Shown here: positions 44,148 to 55,782 of the stretch, piece after piece
How the letters are laid out: the number at the start of each line of letters is the position of its first letter
Position numbering within the stretch: position 1 is the first letter of the stretch
Assembly (NCBI GenBank): GCA_017428785.1
Contig: JAFRQD010000032.1
Location: forward strand, 1 to 62,376
DNA length: 62,376 bases
DNA from: Bacteroidaceae bacterium
Lineage (GTDB): Bacteria > Bacteroidota > Bacteroidia > Bacteroidales > Bacteroidaceae
Direction of reading: 5' to 3'
The notes under the pieces: generated by a model
Databases searched by the model: none
Seen by the model: only the letters and a program-made list of their open reading frames with translations
Told to the model about the DNA's origin: nothing
Made by a program: the position numbers and the translations under genes

Positions 44148-44237
44148 CCAAACGCCGCCTGCGGCGTTGCCCATCGCCGCACGCGGAAATTGCCATCGCC
44201 GCACGCGGCGTTTGCAATCCCCGCACGCGGCGTTTTC
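44148..44237. repeat. Array D of 22-bp hairpin units
   Basis: Units at 44148, 44171, 44193 and 44215: CGCCGCCTGCGGCG, CGCCGCACGCGGAA, CGCCGCACGCGGCG and CCCCGCACGCGGCG centres, then a fading GACGCCCCATAAGGGGGT. The unit 44193-44214 is identical to array C unit 38676-38697. It lies between a terminator and the GH29 gene. Confidence 0.9.
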
Positions 44238-44312
44238 CGACGCCCCATAAGGGGGTAAATTCCGCCCCACGGAAGGTGGTACAACAGTTGATAATAAATC
44301 GTATTTTTGCTC

Positions 44313-45611
44313 ATGAAACGCTTTGCCTTTTCCTTCATCCTGTCTCTGTTTGCCTTGATGACTATGGCACAGAGCCTCACGGACGACACCCGTCGCATCC
44401 GCGAAGAGTTCCAAGACCGCAAGTTCGGCATCTTCCTCCATTGGGGCATCTACTCGATGCTGGCCGACGGCGAATGGGTCATGCACAACCGTCACCTCGA
44501 CCGCGACGAGTACGCCAAGCTGGCCGGAGGCTTCTACCCTTCTCGTTTCGACGCTCGCGAATGGACAAAGCTCTTCAAGGAGGCAGGCGCTCAGTACGTC
44601 ACCTTCACCAGCCGCCACCACGACGGCTTCTCGATGTGGGCAACGAAGGCAAGCCCTTACAACATCGTGGATGCCACTCCCTTCAAGCGCGACATCATAG
44701 GCGAGCTTTCGCAGGCGTGCAGGGAGCAAGGCCTCAAACTCCACTTCTACTACAGCCACATGGACTGGCAGCGCACGGACTATCCGACGGGAGCCTGCCA
44801 GAACTGCCCGCACGACCCCTCGACCACAAATTGGGACACTTACTATGCCTTCATGAACCGTCAGCTGACTGAGCTTCTGATGAACTACGGCCCCATTGGC
44901 GCCATTTGGTTCGACGGCATGTGGGACCACAAGGAGAAAGAGTTCGACTGGCGGCTCGAAGAACAATATGCGCTCATCAAGCGCTTGCAACCCACTTGCC
45001 TCATCGGCAACAACCATCACGGCTCGCCCATCGGAGCCGAGGACTTCCAGCTCTTCGAGCAAGACCTGCCGGGACAGAATACGGCGGGCTTCTCCGGAGA
45101 ACAGAAGGTCTCGCAGCTTCCCCTGGAGACCTGCATGACGATGAACAACACGTGGGGCTACAGCATCACCGACAAGAACTATAAAGATGGCGACGAACTC
45201 ATTCGCCGGCTCGTCACAGCGGCAGGCCTGAACGCCAACTTCCTGCTCAACATCGGGCCGCGCCCCGACGGCACGCTGCCCGATCAGGCAGTCAAGATAC
45301 TGAAGCACATCGGTTCCTTCATGAAGGTCAACGGCTCAAGCATCTACGGCACACGTGGCGGATGCGTGCCCCCACAAAGCTGGGGCGTCACGACTCAAAA
45401 GGAAAACACGCTCTATATACATATATTAAATAAGGTAGAGGACAGACAAATCTTCCTGCCCCTCACAGGACAGAAGCTCGCGAAGGTCGAGACATTCGCT
45501 GGCGGAACGAAGCTCACCTTCAAGCGCGAGAAGGAAGGCTACCGCATCTTCCTGCCCGCAGAGCCCTGCATTGTTGACTACATACTGCGGGCAACACTAA
45601 GGACCCCCTAA
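44313..45611 (+). CDS. Secreted alpha-L-fucosidase (GH29)
   Basis: 432 residues from the ATG at 44313, where a signal peptide starts (MKRFAFSFILSLFALMTMAQ). GH29 landmarks are FGIFLHWGIYSMLADGEWVMHN, YVTFTSRHHDGFSMW, KLHFYYSHMDWQR, and IWFDGMWDHKEKEFDW with the nucleophile Asp near 200; then LLNIGPRPDGTLP. It removes alpha-linked fucose from host or plant glycans. The C-terminus (ATLRTP) and stop codon come from GC-rich repeat text. A TATTTTTG sequence ends only 3 bases before the ATG; if it is a -7 box the mRNA would be leaderless. Confidence 0.92.
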   Translation: MKRFAFSFILSLFALMTMAQSLTDDTRRIREEFQDRKFGIFLHWGIYSMLADGEWVMHNRHLDRDEYAKLAGGFYPSRFDAREWTKLFKEAGAQYVTFTSRHHDGFSMWATKASPYNIVDATPFKRDIIGELSQACREQGLKLHFYYSHMDWQRTDYPTGACQNCPHDPSTTNWDTYYAFMNRQLTELLMNYGPIGAIWFDGMWDHKEKEFDWRLEEQYALIKRLQPTCLIGNNHHGSPIGAEDFQLFEQDLPGQNTAGFSGEQKVSQLPLETCMTMNNTWGYSITDKNYKDGDELIRRLVTAAGLNANFLLNIGPRPDGTLPDQAVKILKHIGSFMKVNGSSIYGTRGGCVPPQSWGVTTQKENTLYIHILNKVEDRQIFLPLTGQKLAKVETFAGGTKLTFKREKEGYRIFLPAEPCIVDYILRATLRTP

Positions 45612-45625
45612 CCTCCTTGGGGAAT
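45601..45625. repeat. Half palindromic element at the end of GH29
   Basis: GGACCCCCTAACCTCCTTGG followed by GGAA: the GACCCCCTAACCTCC lead of the GC-rich elements plus a CCTTGGGG core. It overlaps the GH29 stop codon at 45609-45611. Confidence 0.55.
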
Positions 45626-45658
45626 TAACAGAAACTCGTCAAACCGTAAATTGGCATC

Positions 45659-46270
45659 ATGTATATCATAGGCATCGCCGGAGGCACAGGTTCCGGCAAG
45701 ACAACAGTCGTAAAGAAGATTATCGAGACATTGCCCACAGACCGTGTGGCGCTCATCCCGCAGGACTCTTACTACAACGACACCACACACCTCACGCCCG
45801 AGGAGCGGAAGCGTATCAACTTCGACCACCCGGACGCATTCGACTGGAAGCTTCTCACCCAACAGATCCAGGCGCTGAGGGAAGGCAAAAGCATCGAGCA
45901 ACCCACCTACAGCTACCTCATCAGCAACCGCCTGCCCGAGACCGTGCACATCGAGCCTTGTGAGGTCATCATCATCGAAGGCATCATGGCCTTGTGGAAG
46001 AAGCAGCTGCGCGACCTCATGGACTTGAAGATATTCGTCGATGCCGACCCCGACGAGCGACTCATCCGCGTCATCCAGCGCGACACGGTAGAGCGCGGAC
46101 GTACCACTCAGATGGTGCTCGACCGTTATCGCGATGTCCTGAAGCCGATGCACGAGGAGTTCATTGAGCCCACGAAGCGCTATGCCGACCTCATCATCCC
46201 GCAGGGCGGCAACAACCAGCAGGCCATCGAGATCATGCGCACCTATATTATACATCGCATCAAACCTTGA
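45659..46270 (+). CDS. udk: Uridine kinase
   Basis: 203 residues. A P-loop GIAGGTGSGKTTV at about 5-17, the DSYYND and FDHPDAFDWKLL substrate segments, and EGIMALWKKQLRDLMDLKIFVDADPDERLIRVIQRD. It phosphorylates uridine and cytidine with NTP in the cytoplasm (pyrimidine salvage). It is translationally coupled to the next gene (TTGA overlap). Confidence 0.94.
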   Translation: MYIIGIAGGTGSGKTTVVKKIIETLPTDRVALIPQDSYYNDTTHLTPEERKRINFDHPDAFDWKLLTQQIQALREGKSIEQPTYSYLISNRLPETVHIEPCEVIIIEGIMALWKKQLRDLMDLKIFVDADPDERLIRVIQRDTVERGRTTQMVLDRYRDVLKPMHEEFIEPTKRYADLIIPQGGNNQQAIEIMRTYIIHRIKP

Positions 46271-47400
46271 AGACCCACCTTCTTCTTCTTTTTCTCCTGG
46301 TTTCCTGCACAGCCAAACAAGAGAAAGACACGTCCGTTCTCTTCGCGACTGATGCTGAGGAGGCAGACACTTTGCAGTATTACGACCTGCACGAGATACA
46401 GGCCAGCGGCACGATTATCGCGGGAACCCTGAGCGGGCCGGACACCTACTATGAGTATCACGGCAATGGGATGGGCCTGCAATACAAGCTTGCCGAGGCT
46501 TTTGCGCAGAGCATAGGCGTGGTCCTGCAAATGGAAATCTCCCCCGACACCGCGTCTCTCTTGAGGAAACTGGAGGCTGGAGAGATTGACTTCATTGCCC
46601 TCGAGATGCCGAAGTGGCAGGTTCGCGAGGGCGAATCGCTGCTGAAAAAGGCGATTGCAGAGTGGTGGCAGCCCGAACGCGTCAAGCAAATCGAGAGTTC
46701 GGCCAGCAATACGACGGTTACCGTCCGACGCCACATGCGCCCAGTCATGCAGGATGCCGCCCACGGAATCATCTCGGCATACGACGACCTCTTTCGCAAA
46801 TATAGCAGTTCCGCCGGTTGGGACTGGCGACTTCTGGCAGCCATGTGTTATCAGGAGTCAGGCTTCGACCCCAATGCCGTCTCGTCGATGGGGGCGATGG
46901 GGCTCATGCAGCTGATGCCCTCCACAGCCGACGCCATGGGAGTTCCCTCGGACAAGCGCTTCGACCCGGAGCAGAACATTGCGGCTTCGGCACGCTACAT
47001 CAGGAAGGTCAGCCAGTCGTTCTCGGACATCAAGGATGGAGAGGAGCGTACCCGCTTCACGCTGGCCGCCTATAATGGAGGTGTAGGGCATGTTCAGGAC
47101 GCACAGACTCTGGCCCGGAAGAACGGGCGTAACCACCAGGTTTGGCAGGAAGTGGCGCCTTTTATCCTGCGCCTTTCCGAGCCACGATACTACCGAGACC
47201 CCGACGTCCTGAACGGCTACATGCGTGGAAGCGAGACGGAGGCATACGTCCGCCTCATCATGTCGCGATGGAACCAGTATCGCGGCAGCGCCCGTTCCTA
47301 CAGCAGCGGCAGCACTCCGGCGCCTGCCAGGAAGAGCCTCCAAGATGGCGAATACAAGAGTGTCGTCAAGCCAGCCGAGGAATGGACGCCGGAGGAGTGA
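46267..47400 (+). CDS. MltF-like lytic transglycosylase lipoprotein
   Basis: 377 residues beginning with a TTG codon that overlaps the udk stop (TTGA). The TTG start is supported because it alone keeps the signal peptide and lipobox (MKTHLLLLFLLVSC). Residues about 35-150 look like a truncated SBP_bac_3-type solute-binding domain. The SLT catalytic domain starts near 180: LLAAMCYQESGFDPNA (Glu near 196), GLMQLMPSTA, AAYNGGVGHV. It cleaves peptidoglycan glycan strands to 1,6-anhydro ends and is anchored in the outer membrane. The tail is Ser/Pro-rich. Confidence 0.88.
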   Translation: MKTHLLLLFLLVSCTAKQEKDTSVLFATDAEEADTLQYYDLHEIQASGTIIAGTLSGPDTYYEYHGNGMGLQYKLAEAFAQSIGVVLQMEISPDTASLLRKLEAGEIDFIALEMPKWQVREGESLLKKAIAEWWQPERVKQIESSASNTTVTVRRHMRPVMQDAAHGIISAYDDLFRKYSSSAGWDWRLLAAMCYQESGFDPNAVSSMGAMGLMQLMPSTADAMGVPSDKRFDPEQNIAASARYIRKVSQSFSDIKDGEERTRFTLAAYNGGVGHVQDAQTLARKNGRNHQVWQEVAPFILRLSEPRYYRDPDVLNGYMRGSETEAYVRLIMSRWNQYRGSARSYSSGSTPAPARKSLQDGEYKSVVKPAEEWTPEE

Positions 47401-47404
47401 GGTA

Positions 47405-47602
47405 TTTCCACACGCCCAATTGCCCGCCCCCACACGCTTTCTTTTCAAACATGGCACGCTTAGTTCGTTGTTGCATCATGATGCAGCAATTGATTATTCA
47501 TGATGCAGCAATTGATTTATCATGATGCAGCAACGAACTCCGCTGGCGGCGTTGAGCGACGGGACTGGCCGGAACGGGTCATCCGGCACGGGAGAACGGG
47601 TT
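47405..47602. repeat. Dispersed element E, copy 1, with CATGATGCAGCA repeats
   Basis: About 198 bases that match 55251-55448 over almost the full length (by eye about three quarters identical). The core has three 22-base units starting CATGATGCAGCAATTGATTA at about 47477, 47499 and 47521, bounded by GTTCGTTGTTGCAT and ATGCAGCAACGAAC, which are near-perfect inverted repeats. The right part has CCGCTGGCGGCGTTG and GGAACGGGT words. Confidence 0.85.
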
Positions 47603-47687
47603 ATGCCATATGTTAGCCCCACTTATTCATACCTTGGCCTTCGTCCGAGCCACATCTGCGCCCGACAATAAAAACAAAATAAAAAGC

Positions 47688-47983
47688 ATTGGTGTCCGGT
47701 AAAAATATTTCATCATCTCCTGCACCCTCCCAACCATCGGCATTTAGAGCAAAATTTGATTGACTGAGGCTTGGGACGCCCCAAAGGGGCAGAAAGATGT
47801 CAGCCCAGGGCAGCGCCCTGGGTATTGAAATGCCGCGGCAAATGACGCTCTGTAAGAGCAAAAGCACTAAAACACAAATCTTTTGCCCCTTTGGGCGCAT
47901 TCTACCGTTGCACCATAAACCCAGGGCGCTGCCCTGGGCTGACATCTTAATGGCCTTTCAGGCCGAATTTACCGGACACCAAT
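47688..47983. mobile_element. MITE-like palindromic element inserted in a promoter module
   Basis: 296 bases with 16-bp perfect terminal inverted repeats (ATTGGTGTCCGGTAAA, 47688-47703; reverse complement at 47968-47983). AAATAAAAA is present on both sides (47677-47685 and 47984-47992), an apparent 9-bp target duplication, although two bases (GC) separate the left copy from the left end. Inside are a perfect 28-bp inverted repeat (47796-47823 with 47919-47946; core CCCAGGGCAGCGCCCTGGG) and GCCCCAAAGGGGC and GGCCTTTCAGGCC palindromes. No coding capacity, so it would need a transposase in trans. The CCCAGGGCG-TGCCCTGGG text resembles REP-type repeats found in several phyla. Confidence 0.75.
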
Positions 47984-47989
47984 AAATAA

Positions 47990-51649
<3,660 letters not shown>

Positions 51650-51716
51650 CAATCAGATTACCCTGATTACTCCAAACACTTAGAATAATCAGAATACTCC
51701 GAACACTAAGATTACA

Positions 51717-51950
51717 ATGAAACAGGAAGAACTCTCCCTTGAAGAACAAGTGGAACGCATCCGCAAGAAGCGGGCTGGGCAACACGACAACACCAACATC
51801 AGAATGGTGCTCAACATGTTGTTCCTCATCCTGGCAGCCATCGGCCTTGCCATGTACTTCTTTGGAAGCGAGAATCATGTGCCGGCCCTCATCGTCATTG
51901 CTGCAGGGATGGTGTTCAAGGTAGTAGAATTCATATTGCGCATCATCTAG
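51717..51950 (+). CDS. Small membrane protein, two predicted TM helices
   Basis: 77 residues: a charged N-terminus (MKQEELSLEEQVERIRKKRAG) and two hydrophobic stretches (about 30-48 and 54-76). It has no family I recognise. It is 2 bases upstream of the 7TM-AraC gene, so they are probably co-transcribed and might work together at the membrane. Confidence 0.65.
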   Translation: MKQEELSLEEQVERIRKKRAGQHDNTNIRMVLNMLFLILAAIGLAMYFFGSENHVPALIVIAAGMVFKVVEFILRII

Positions 51951-51952
51951 GC

Positions 51953-53056
51953 ATGATAGAGCACTTAGTTCTTTCTGCACCGCTCTTTGTCTCAGCATTC
52001 TGGTCGCTGTGGCTTGGGCTAGACTATATGGCCCGCCCCGACCGCATCACATTGCGGCTGTTCCTCTTCATGCTCACCACAGCAGTACTCTACCTCTGCC
52101 ACTTCATATACTTCAGCATGTCGGGGCATGCGCCGTGGCCTGTGGACATGTTCTACCGCTTCTGCAATCTGGCGGTCTTTCCTCTTTGGCACTTCTTTCT
52201 GTGCGAATTGACATTGCATCGCCTGAGCCGCAGAGAGATACTCCTGTGGCTTGCGCCGGCAGTTCTGCTTGTGCCGATACTGCTGGTATGGGACGGCGCG
52301 CTGGTAATTGCGAGGATAGTGTTTGCCGTGCAAGTGGTTTTGGTCTTGATACTGGGATGGCGAATGCTGCGCAGTTATGAAGCAATTGTGGCCTCATACT
52401 ATGCCGACACAGAGCCTTACTCGCTGCATGCCCTGCGAGGCCTGCTCCTCTTCCTTTTTCTCACGACGCTGGCCTCGTTTACCTTAAACTTGCTGGGACG
52501 AGAGCATTTCCTCTCCTCTGTGGCCATGCTGACTGTGCCATCGATGCTCTTCTCGGTCTTCATCTTCATGCTGGGCTATGAATCTGTCCGTCTGCGGCCC
52601 ATCGTGACAGCCGTGCATGAGGAGAACAAAGCAGACATCCGCCTCTCTGTTAACGGAGACGACAGAGAGCAAGACAGAGGTTTGCTGCCGCAGGATGAGG
52701 AAGACGAGGCAAGCCACATTGCGCAACTGCAGAGCGAGGTGCTGAAAGCGATGGATGAAGAGAAGCTATACTTGCAGCCCAATCTGAAGATAAGCGATTT
52801 GAGCCTACATCTGGGGAGCAATAGGAACTACATCTGGCGTGCAGTAAACGCTGGACTGGGCGTGTCCTTCTCAGAACTGGTGAACCGCAGACGCATCGAC
52901 CACTTCATATACCTTGCCCAACAAAATGGCTTAAGCGATGTGAACGACACATGGCAGAAGTGCGGCTTCACCTCTGCCTCCTCTTTCTATCGTAACTTCA
53001 AGCTCTACAAGGGCTGTACGCCAGCCGAATATCTCGCACGCAACACTAAGGGATGA
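51953..53056 (+). CDS. Membrane-bound AraC-type transcriptional regulator (7TM sensor)
   Basis: 367 residues. About seven hydrophobic segments occupy residues 5-215 (HLVLSAPLFVSAFWSLWLGLD ... SSVAMLTVPSMLFSVFIFML). A short linker (HEENKADIRLSVNGDD) leads to an AraC DNA-binding domain (about 265-365): LKISDLSLHLGSNRNYIWRAVNAGLGVSFSELVNRRRIDHF and TWQKCGFTSASSFYRNFKLYKGCTPAEYL, the two helix-turn-helix units. It probably senses a membrane or periplasmic signal and binds DNA directly. Targets are unknown; the convergent lipase and the OMP gene are neighbours. Its last 11 bases overlap the lipase end. Confidence 0.85.
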   Translation: MIEHLVLSAPLFVSAFWSLWLGLDYMARPDRITLRLFLFMLTTAVLYLCHFIYFSMSGHAPWPVDMFYRFCNLAVFPLWHFFLCELTLHRLSRREILLWLAPAVLLVPILLVWDGALVIARIVFAVQVVLVLILGWRMLRSYEAIVASYYADTEPYSLHALRGLLLFLFLTTLASFTLNLLGREHFLSSVAMLTVPSMLFSVFIFMLGYESVRLRPIVTAVHEENKADIRLSVNGDDREQDRGLLPQDEEDEASHIAQLQSEVLKAMDEEKLYLQPNLKISDLSLHLGSNRNYIWRAVNAGLGVSFSELVNRRRIDHFIYLAQQNGLSDVNDTWQKCGFTSASSFYRNFKLYKGCTPAEYLARNTKG

Positions 53057-54287
53057 GTATCCGCTTGCCCAATTCCTGAAGGATGGCTTGCCCCCAGAGG
53101 ATACCACCCATGACATGGTCTTCTTCCAGCATCGTGTACTCGACATCCGCTCCGACGGACTGCAGATAGGCATAAAGCTGGTCGGTGCAAGCTCGCGGCA
53201 CATAAGTATCTTCGCGAGAATGCACAAGACGCACCCGAGCCCGAGGCTTCCAATCATTAGGAATAGCCTTGGACTTCAACACTTCCATCAGCCAACTGTA
53301 CTTTGGGTTCTCGGGAGAAAAGAAGTCCAACTGCAGATATGTCTGCAAGTCATAGCCAAGCATCGACGTGAGTTCTCCCAGGGGAATATCGCCCTTGCAC
53401 CACTCCTGGTAATGCTCCAGCAAGTCGCCACGAAACACCTTGGTAAAGTCGAGCCCAAGATGGTCGTAGTAGTTCATGGAATAGATAATGTTGGGCACTA
53501 TAGAATACTGAGAGTAGCGTGTGTTCAGGAAAGAATTGAAGGCCACCGACGGGTCGTAGGCCCCGCCGCCGCACCACACCTCTTCTACCTTGACGCCGAG
53601 TTCTGGGTGCAACGCATAGTGGCGTGCCAATGCCCAGGCTATGCCGCCGCCCAGCGAATAGCCGCCTATGTAAGAAGTGGAAGGCAACTGCCGTCCGTAG
53701 GTGTTGCGGATAAGTTCAGCAGCAGCACGGCGCAAGTCGGCAGCCACCACTGCAGAGTTCTCGTGCTGCATGTAGCTGATAGGCAAGTCCTCGGAAGCCC
53801 CACACCCTATCAAGTCCGGAATAATGCAAATGTAGCCCATGCAGCCCACTATCGCTTCAAAAGTAAGGGGGTTGCGCGACACACAATTTCTCTTGCTTTT
53901 GTTGATGGGCATTACTTCCATGACTCCTCGCGGTGTGCTGCGATTGGGGTAATACACCACGCCTGATGCCGTCACAGGCGAGCCATCGGGAGCTGTGGTG
54001 CGATATCGAACACTATGAGCCGTCATATTGCAAGCCACAAGACGCAAGAGAGCTATGTTCTGCTCGGTGTTAGCCCGCTGCTCCTCGGTCATGCTATAGT
54101 CCTCGTAGAGGAAATCCACAATCTCCTGAAACGTTACAGTCTGGGTGCTTTCCACTCCTTCCAGCACCTGAGGCTCAATAGGAGGCAGTATGCCATCGTT
54201 ATCGCTGCATGCGATGAGAAAGAACAGCACTGCCAGCGTCGGGAGACGCCGGCAGTACCGATGAATGTCCGAAAGGGAAAACATCAT
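53046..54287 (-). CDS. Alpha/beta-hydrolase lipoprotein (putative secreted lipase/esterase)
   Basis: 413 residues with a lipobox in LFFLIAC, so lipid-anchored. The catalytic set is visible: nucleophile GYSLGGG (about 208-214), acid in LVHSREDTYVP (about 357), His in EEDHVMGG (about 391). The layout resembles secreted LIP-type lipases: an N-terminal cap with VRYRTTAPDGSPVTASGVVYYP and IPDLIGCGASED (oxyanion region). Substrate is unknown. Its 3' end overlaps the 3' end of the AraC gene by 11 bases. It lies 13 bases beyond the OMP gene and is probably its second cistron. Confidence 0.82.
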   Translation of the reverse strand: MMFSLSDIHRYCRRLPTLAVLFFLIACSDNDGILPPIEPQVLEGVESTQTVTFQEIVDFLYEDYSMTEEQRANTEQNIALLRLVACNMTAHSVRYRTTAPDGSPVTASGVVYYPNRSTPRGVMEVMPINKSKRNCVSRNPLTFEAIVGCMGYICIIPDLIGCGASEDLPISYMQHENSAVVAADLRRAAAELIRNTYGRQLPSTSYIGGYSLGGGIAWALARHYALHPELGVKVEEVWCGGGAYDPSVAFNSFLNTRYSQYSIVPNIIYSMNYYDHLGLDFTKVFRGDLLEHYQEWCKGDIPLGELTSMLGYDLQTYLQLDFFSPENPKYSWLMEVLKSKAIPNDWKPRARVRLVHSREDTYVPRACTDQLYAYLQSVGADVEYTMLEEDHVMGGILWGQAILQELGKRILIP

Positions 54288-54300
54288 GCTGATGTCTATA

Positions 54301-54963
54301 TCAGAAGTTGTAGTTCATGCCGAGCAGGATATTGAAGGTATCCACGTCGAAACCGAAGCGGTTGAGCGTCATTCCGCTCTCCTTCTCCTTGCCATGGATG
54401 AAGCCCAGGCTGCCCACCTTGGCAGTCAGGGTGATCTTCTTGGATGCGTCGAAGGAGAGGCCCGGACGAATGTTGAGTTCCACAACATTGAGGACGGGAT
54501 CTTCATCCATTCTATCTTCTAATCCATCGCCGCCGTTCATGCCTACATGTATATAGCCCAGGCTACCCTCCAGGAAGAACTTCAGTTTGCCCGTCTGCCA
54601 GAAGTTGTAGCGAGCATAGGGAGCGAAGCGGAAGCTGTTGAGCTTGGCATAATCATCTGCTGCCACATCAGCTGCGGTGCTGGCAACTGCGTTGACGATG
54701 GACTTCAGGTCGTTGAAGTCGATGCCGCCAAAGGCTGCGTAGCCATGTGAATAGCCAAGCGAAACGCCGAGTGACCACTTGTCGCTCAAGTTGTAACCTA
54801 CCTCGGGCATTACCTTGACGGAAGCGCCGGACTTGCTTTCACCGGCGTTCGACATCTTACTCCATGTGAAGCCGAAGGTTCCACCTACATAGAACTTGCT
54901 CTCCTGAGCCTGCATAGCACTTACGCCTGTCAGCAAAAGTACTGCTAAAAGAATTTTCTTCAT
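54301..54963 (-). CDS. Outer-membrane beta-barrel protein (OmpA/OmpW-like fold)
   Basis: 220 residues from the ATG at 54963-54961, with signal peptide MKKILLAVLLLTGVSAMQAQ. Alternating strands start at ESKFYVGGTFGFTWSKM and go on as VKVMPEVGYNLSDKWSLGVSLGYSHGY, RFAPYARYNFWQTGKLKFFLEGSLGY and DTFNILLGMNYNF, ending in Phe as typical outer-membrane barrels do. An eight-strand barrel is likely. Function unknown. A -7-like TACTTTTG (minus, 55028-55021) is 58 bases upstream. Confidence 0.8.
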   Translation of the reverse strand: MKKILLAVLLLTGVSAMQAQESKFYVGGTFGFTWSKMSNAGESKSGASVKVMPEVGYNLSDKWSLGVSLGYSHGYAAFGGIDFNDLKSIVNAVASTAADVAADDYAKLNSFRFAPYARYNFWQTGKLKFFLEGSLGYIHVGMNGGDGLEDRMDEDPVLNVVELNIRPGLSFDASKKITLTAKVGSLGFIHGKEKESGMTLNRFGFDVDTFNILLGMNYNF

Positions 54964-55782
54964 ACTTTTTAATTTTAAATTATTGAAACTAAAATCCAAT
55001 GATTTTTCATTTTATTAAGACAAAAGTACAACAAAGTCAGCATTTTCTTATTCGCAAATCTGCAGAAACTATTCGCAAATCTGCAGAAACGCCTTCTGGA
55101 GGCACTTTAGAGCAAGGTTTTCCCTACGGAAGAGTTCTTTTCCGAAAAGGAATCGACCGAGATATCCTCCTTTGTTTGTCTGTTTGCTTGCATGCGGACG
55201 AAACGAAGGGAAGCGCCCGACAGAGTGATTCCATCACATCAGGTTGGCTGTTTCCACACGCTCAATCACCCGACTCTTCATACTGTCTTTCCAAACTCAG
55301 CACGCTTCGTTCGTTGTTGCATCATGATGCAGCAATTGATTATTCATGATGCAGCAATTGAATTATCATGATGCAACAATGGACTCCGCAGGCGGCGTTG
55401 AACGACGGGGCTGACCAGAACGGGTAATTTAACACGGAAGAACGGGCTTCCTGCCACAAAGGGCTTTCTTTCATGGCACAATGATGTGCCGATGATTGGA
55501 CTGCGGCCTTTATATTGGGGAAACAACAAACAGACTGGCGATTTGCCGGCAATACTGAACGCTTTTCATGCAGTTTTTCCATTCTTAATGATTTTTTCTG
55601 CACTCGGGCCTATGTGTCTTGCGATTTTTTCCTACATTTGCATAATGTTAGCCTCGTCTCTGTATGAAACGGCAGCAACGCAAACCGACCACTCCTATTA
55701 TTAAATAATGTATAACGCGAATTGGCCTCACAATTTTATCAGGTAAGGAGTTAAAGTGGAAGAAACAAAAAGGAACCATATA
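54964..55782. other. Divergent intergenic region with repeats
   Basis: No gene is supported in this 819-base stretch. It holds a 21-bp tandem duplication (55051-55071 and 55072-55090, TTCGCAAATCTGCAGAAAC), dispersed element E copy 2 (55251-55448), and a -7 box TACATTTG (55633-55640) without a clear -33 that may drive the porin gene. Confidence 0.5.
55251..55448. repeat. Dispersed element E, copy 2, with CATGATGCAGCA repeats
   Basis: Matches 47405-47602 from TTTCCACACGC to GAACGGGCTT. Core units start at about 55323, 55345 and 55367 (CATGATGCAGCAATTGATTA, CATGATGCAGCAATTGAATTA and CATGATGCAACAATGGA). Both copies lie in long spacers and face the same way. Confidence 0.85.

Noticed and set aside
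47797-47985. 62-codon ORF inside the MITE-like element
   Set aside because: It is read through perfect palindromes and has no conserved features; the element is non-coding.
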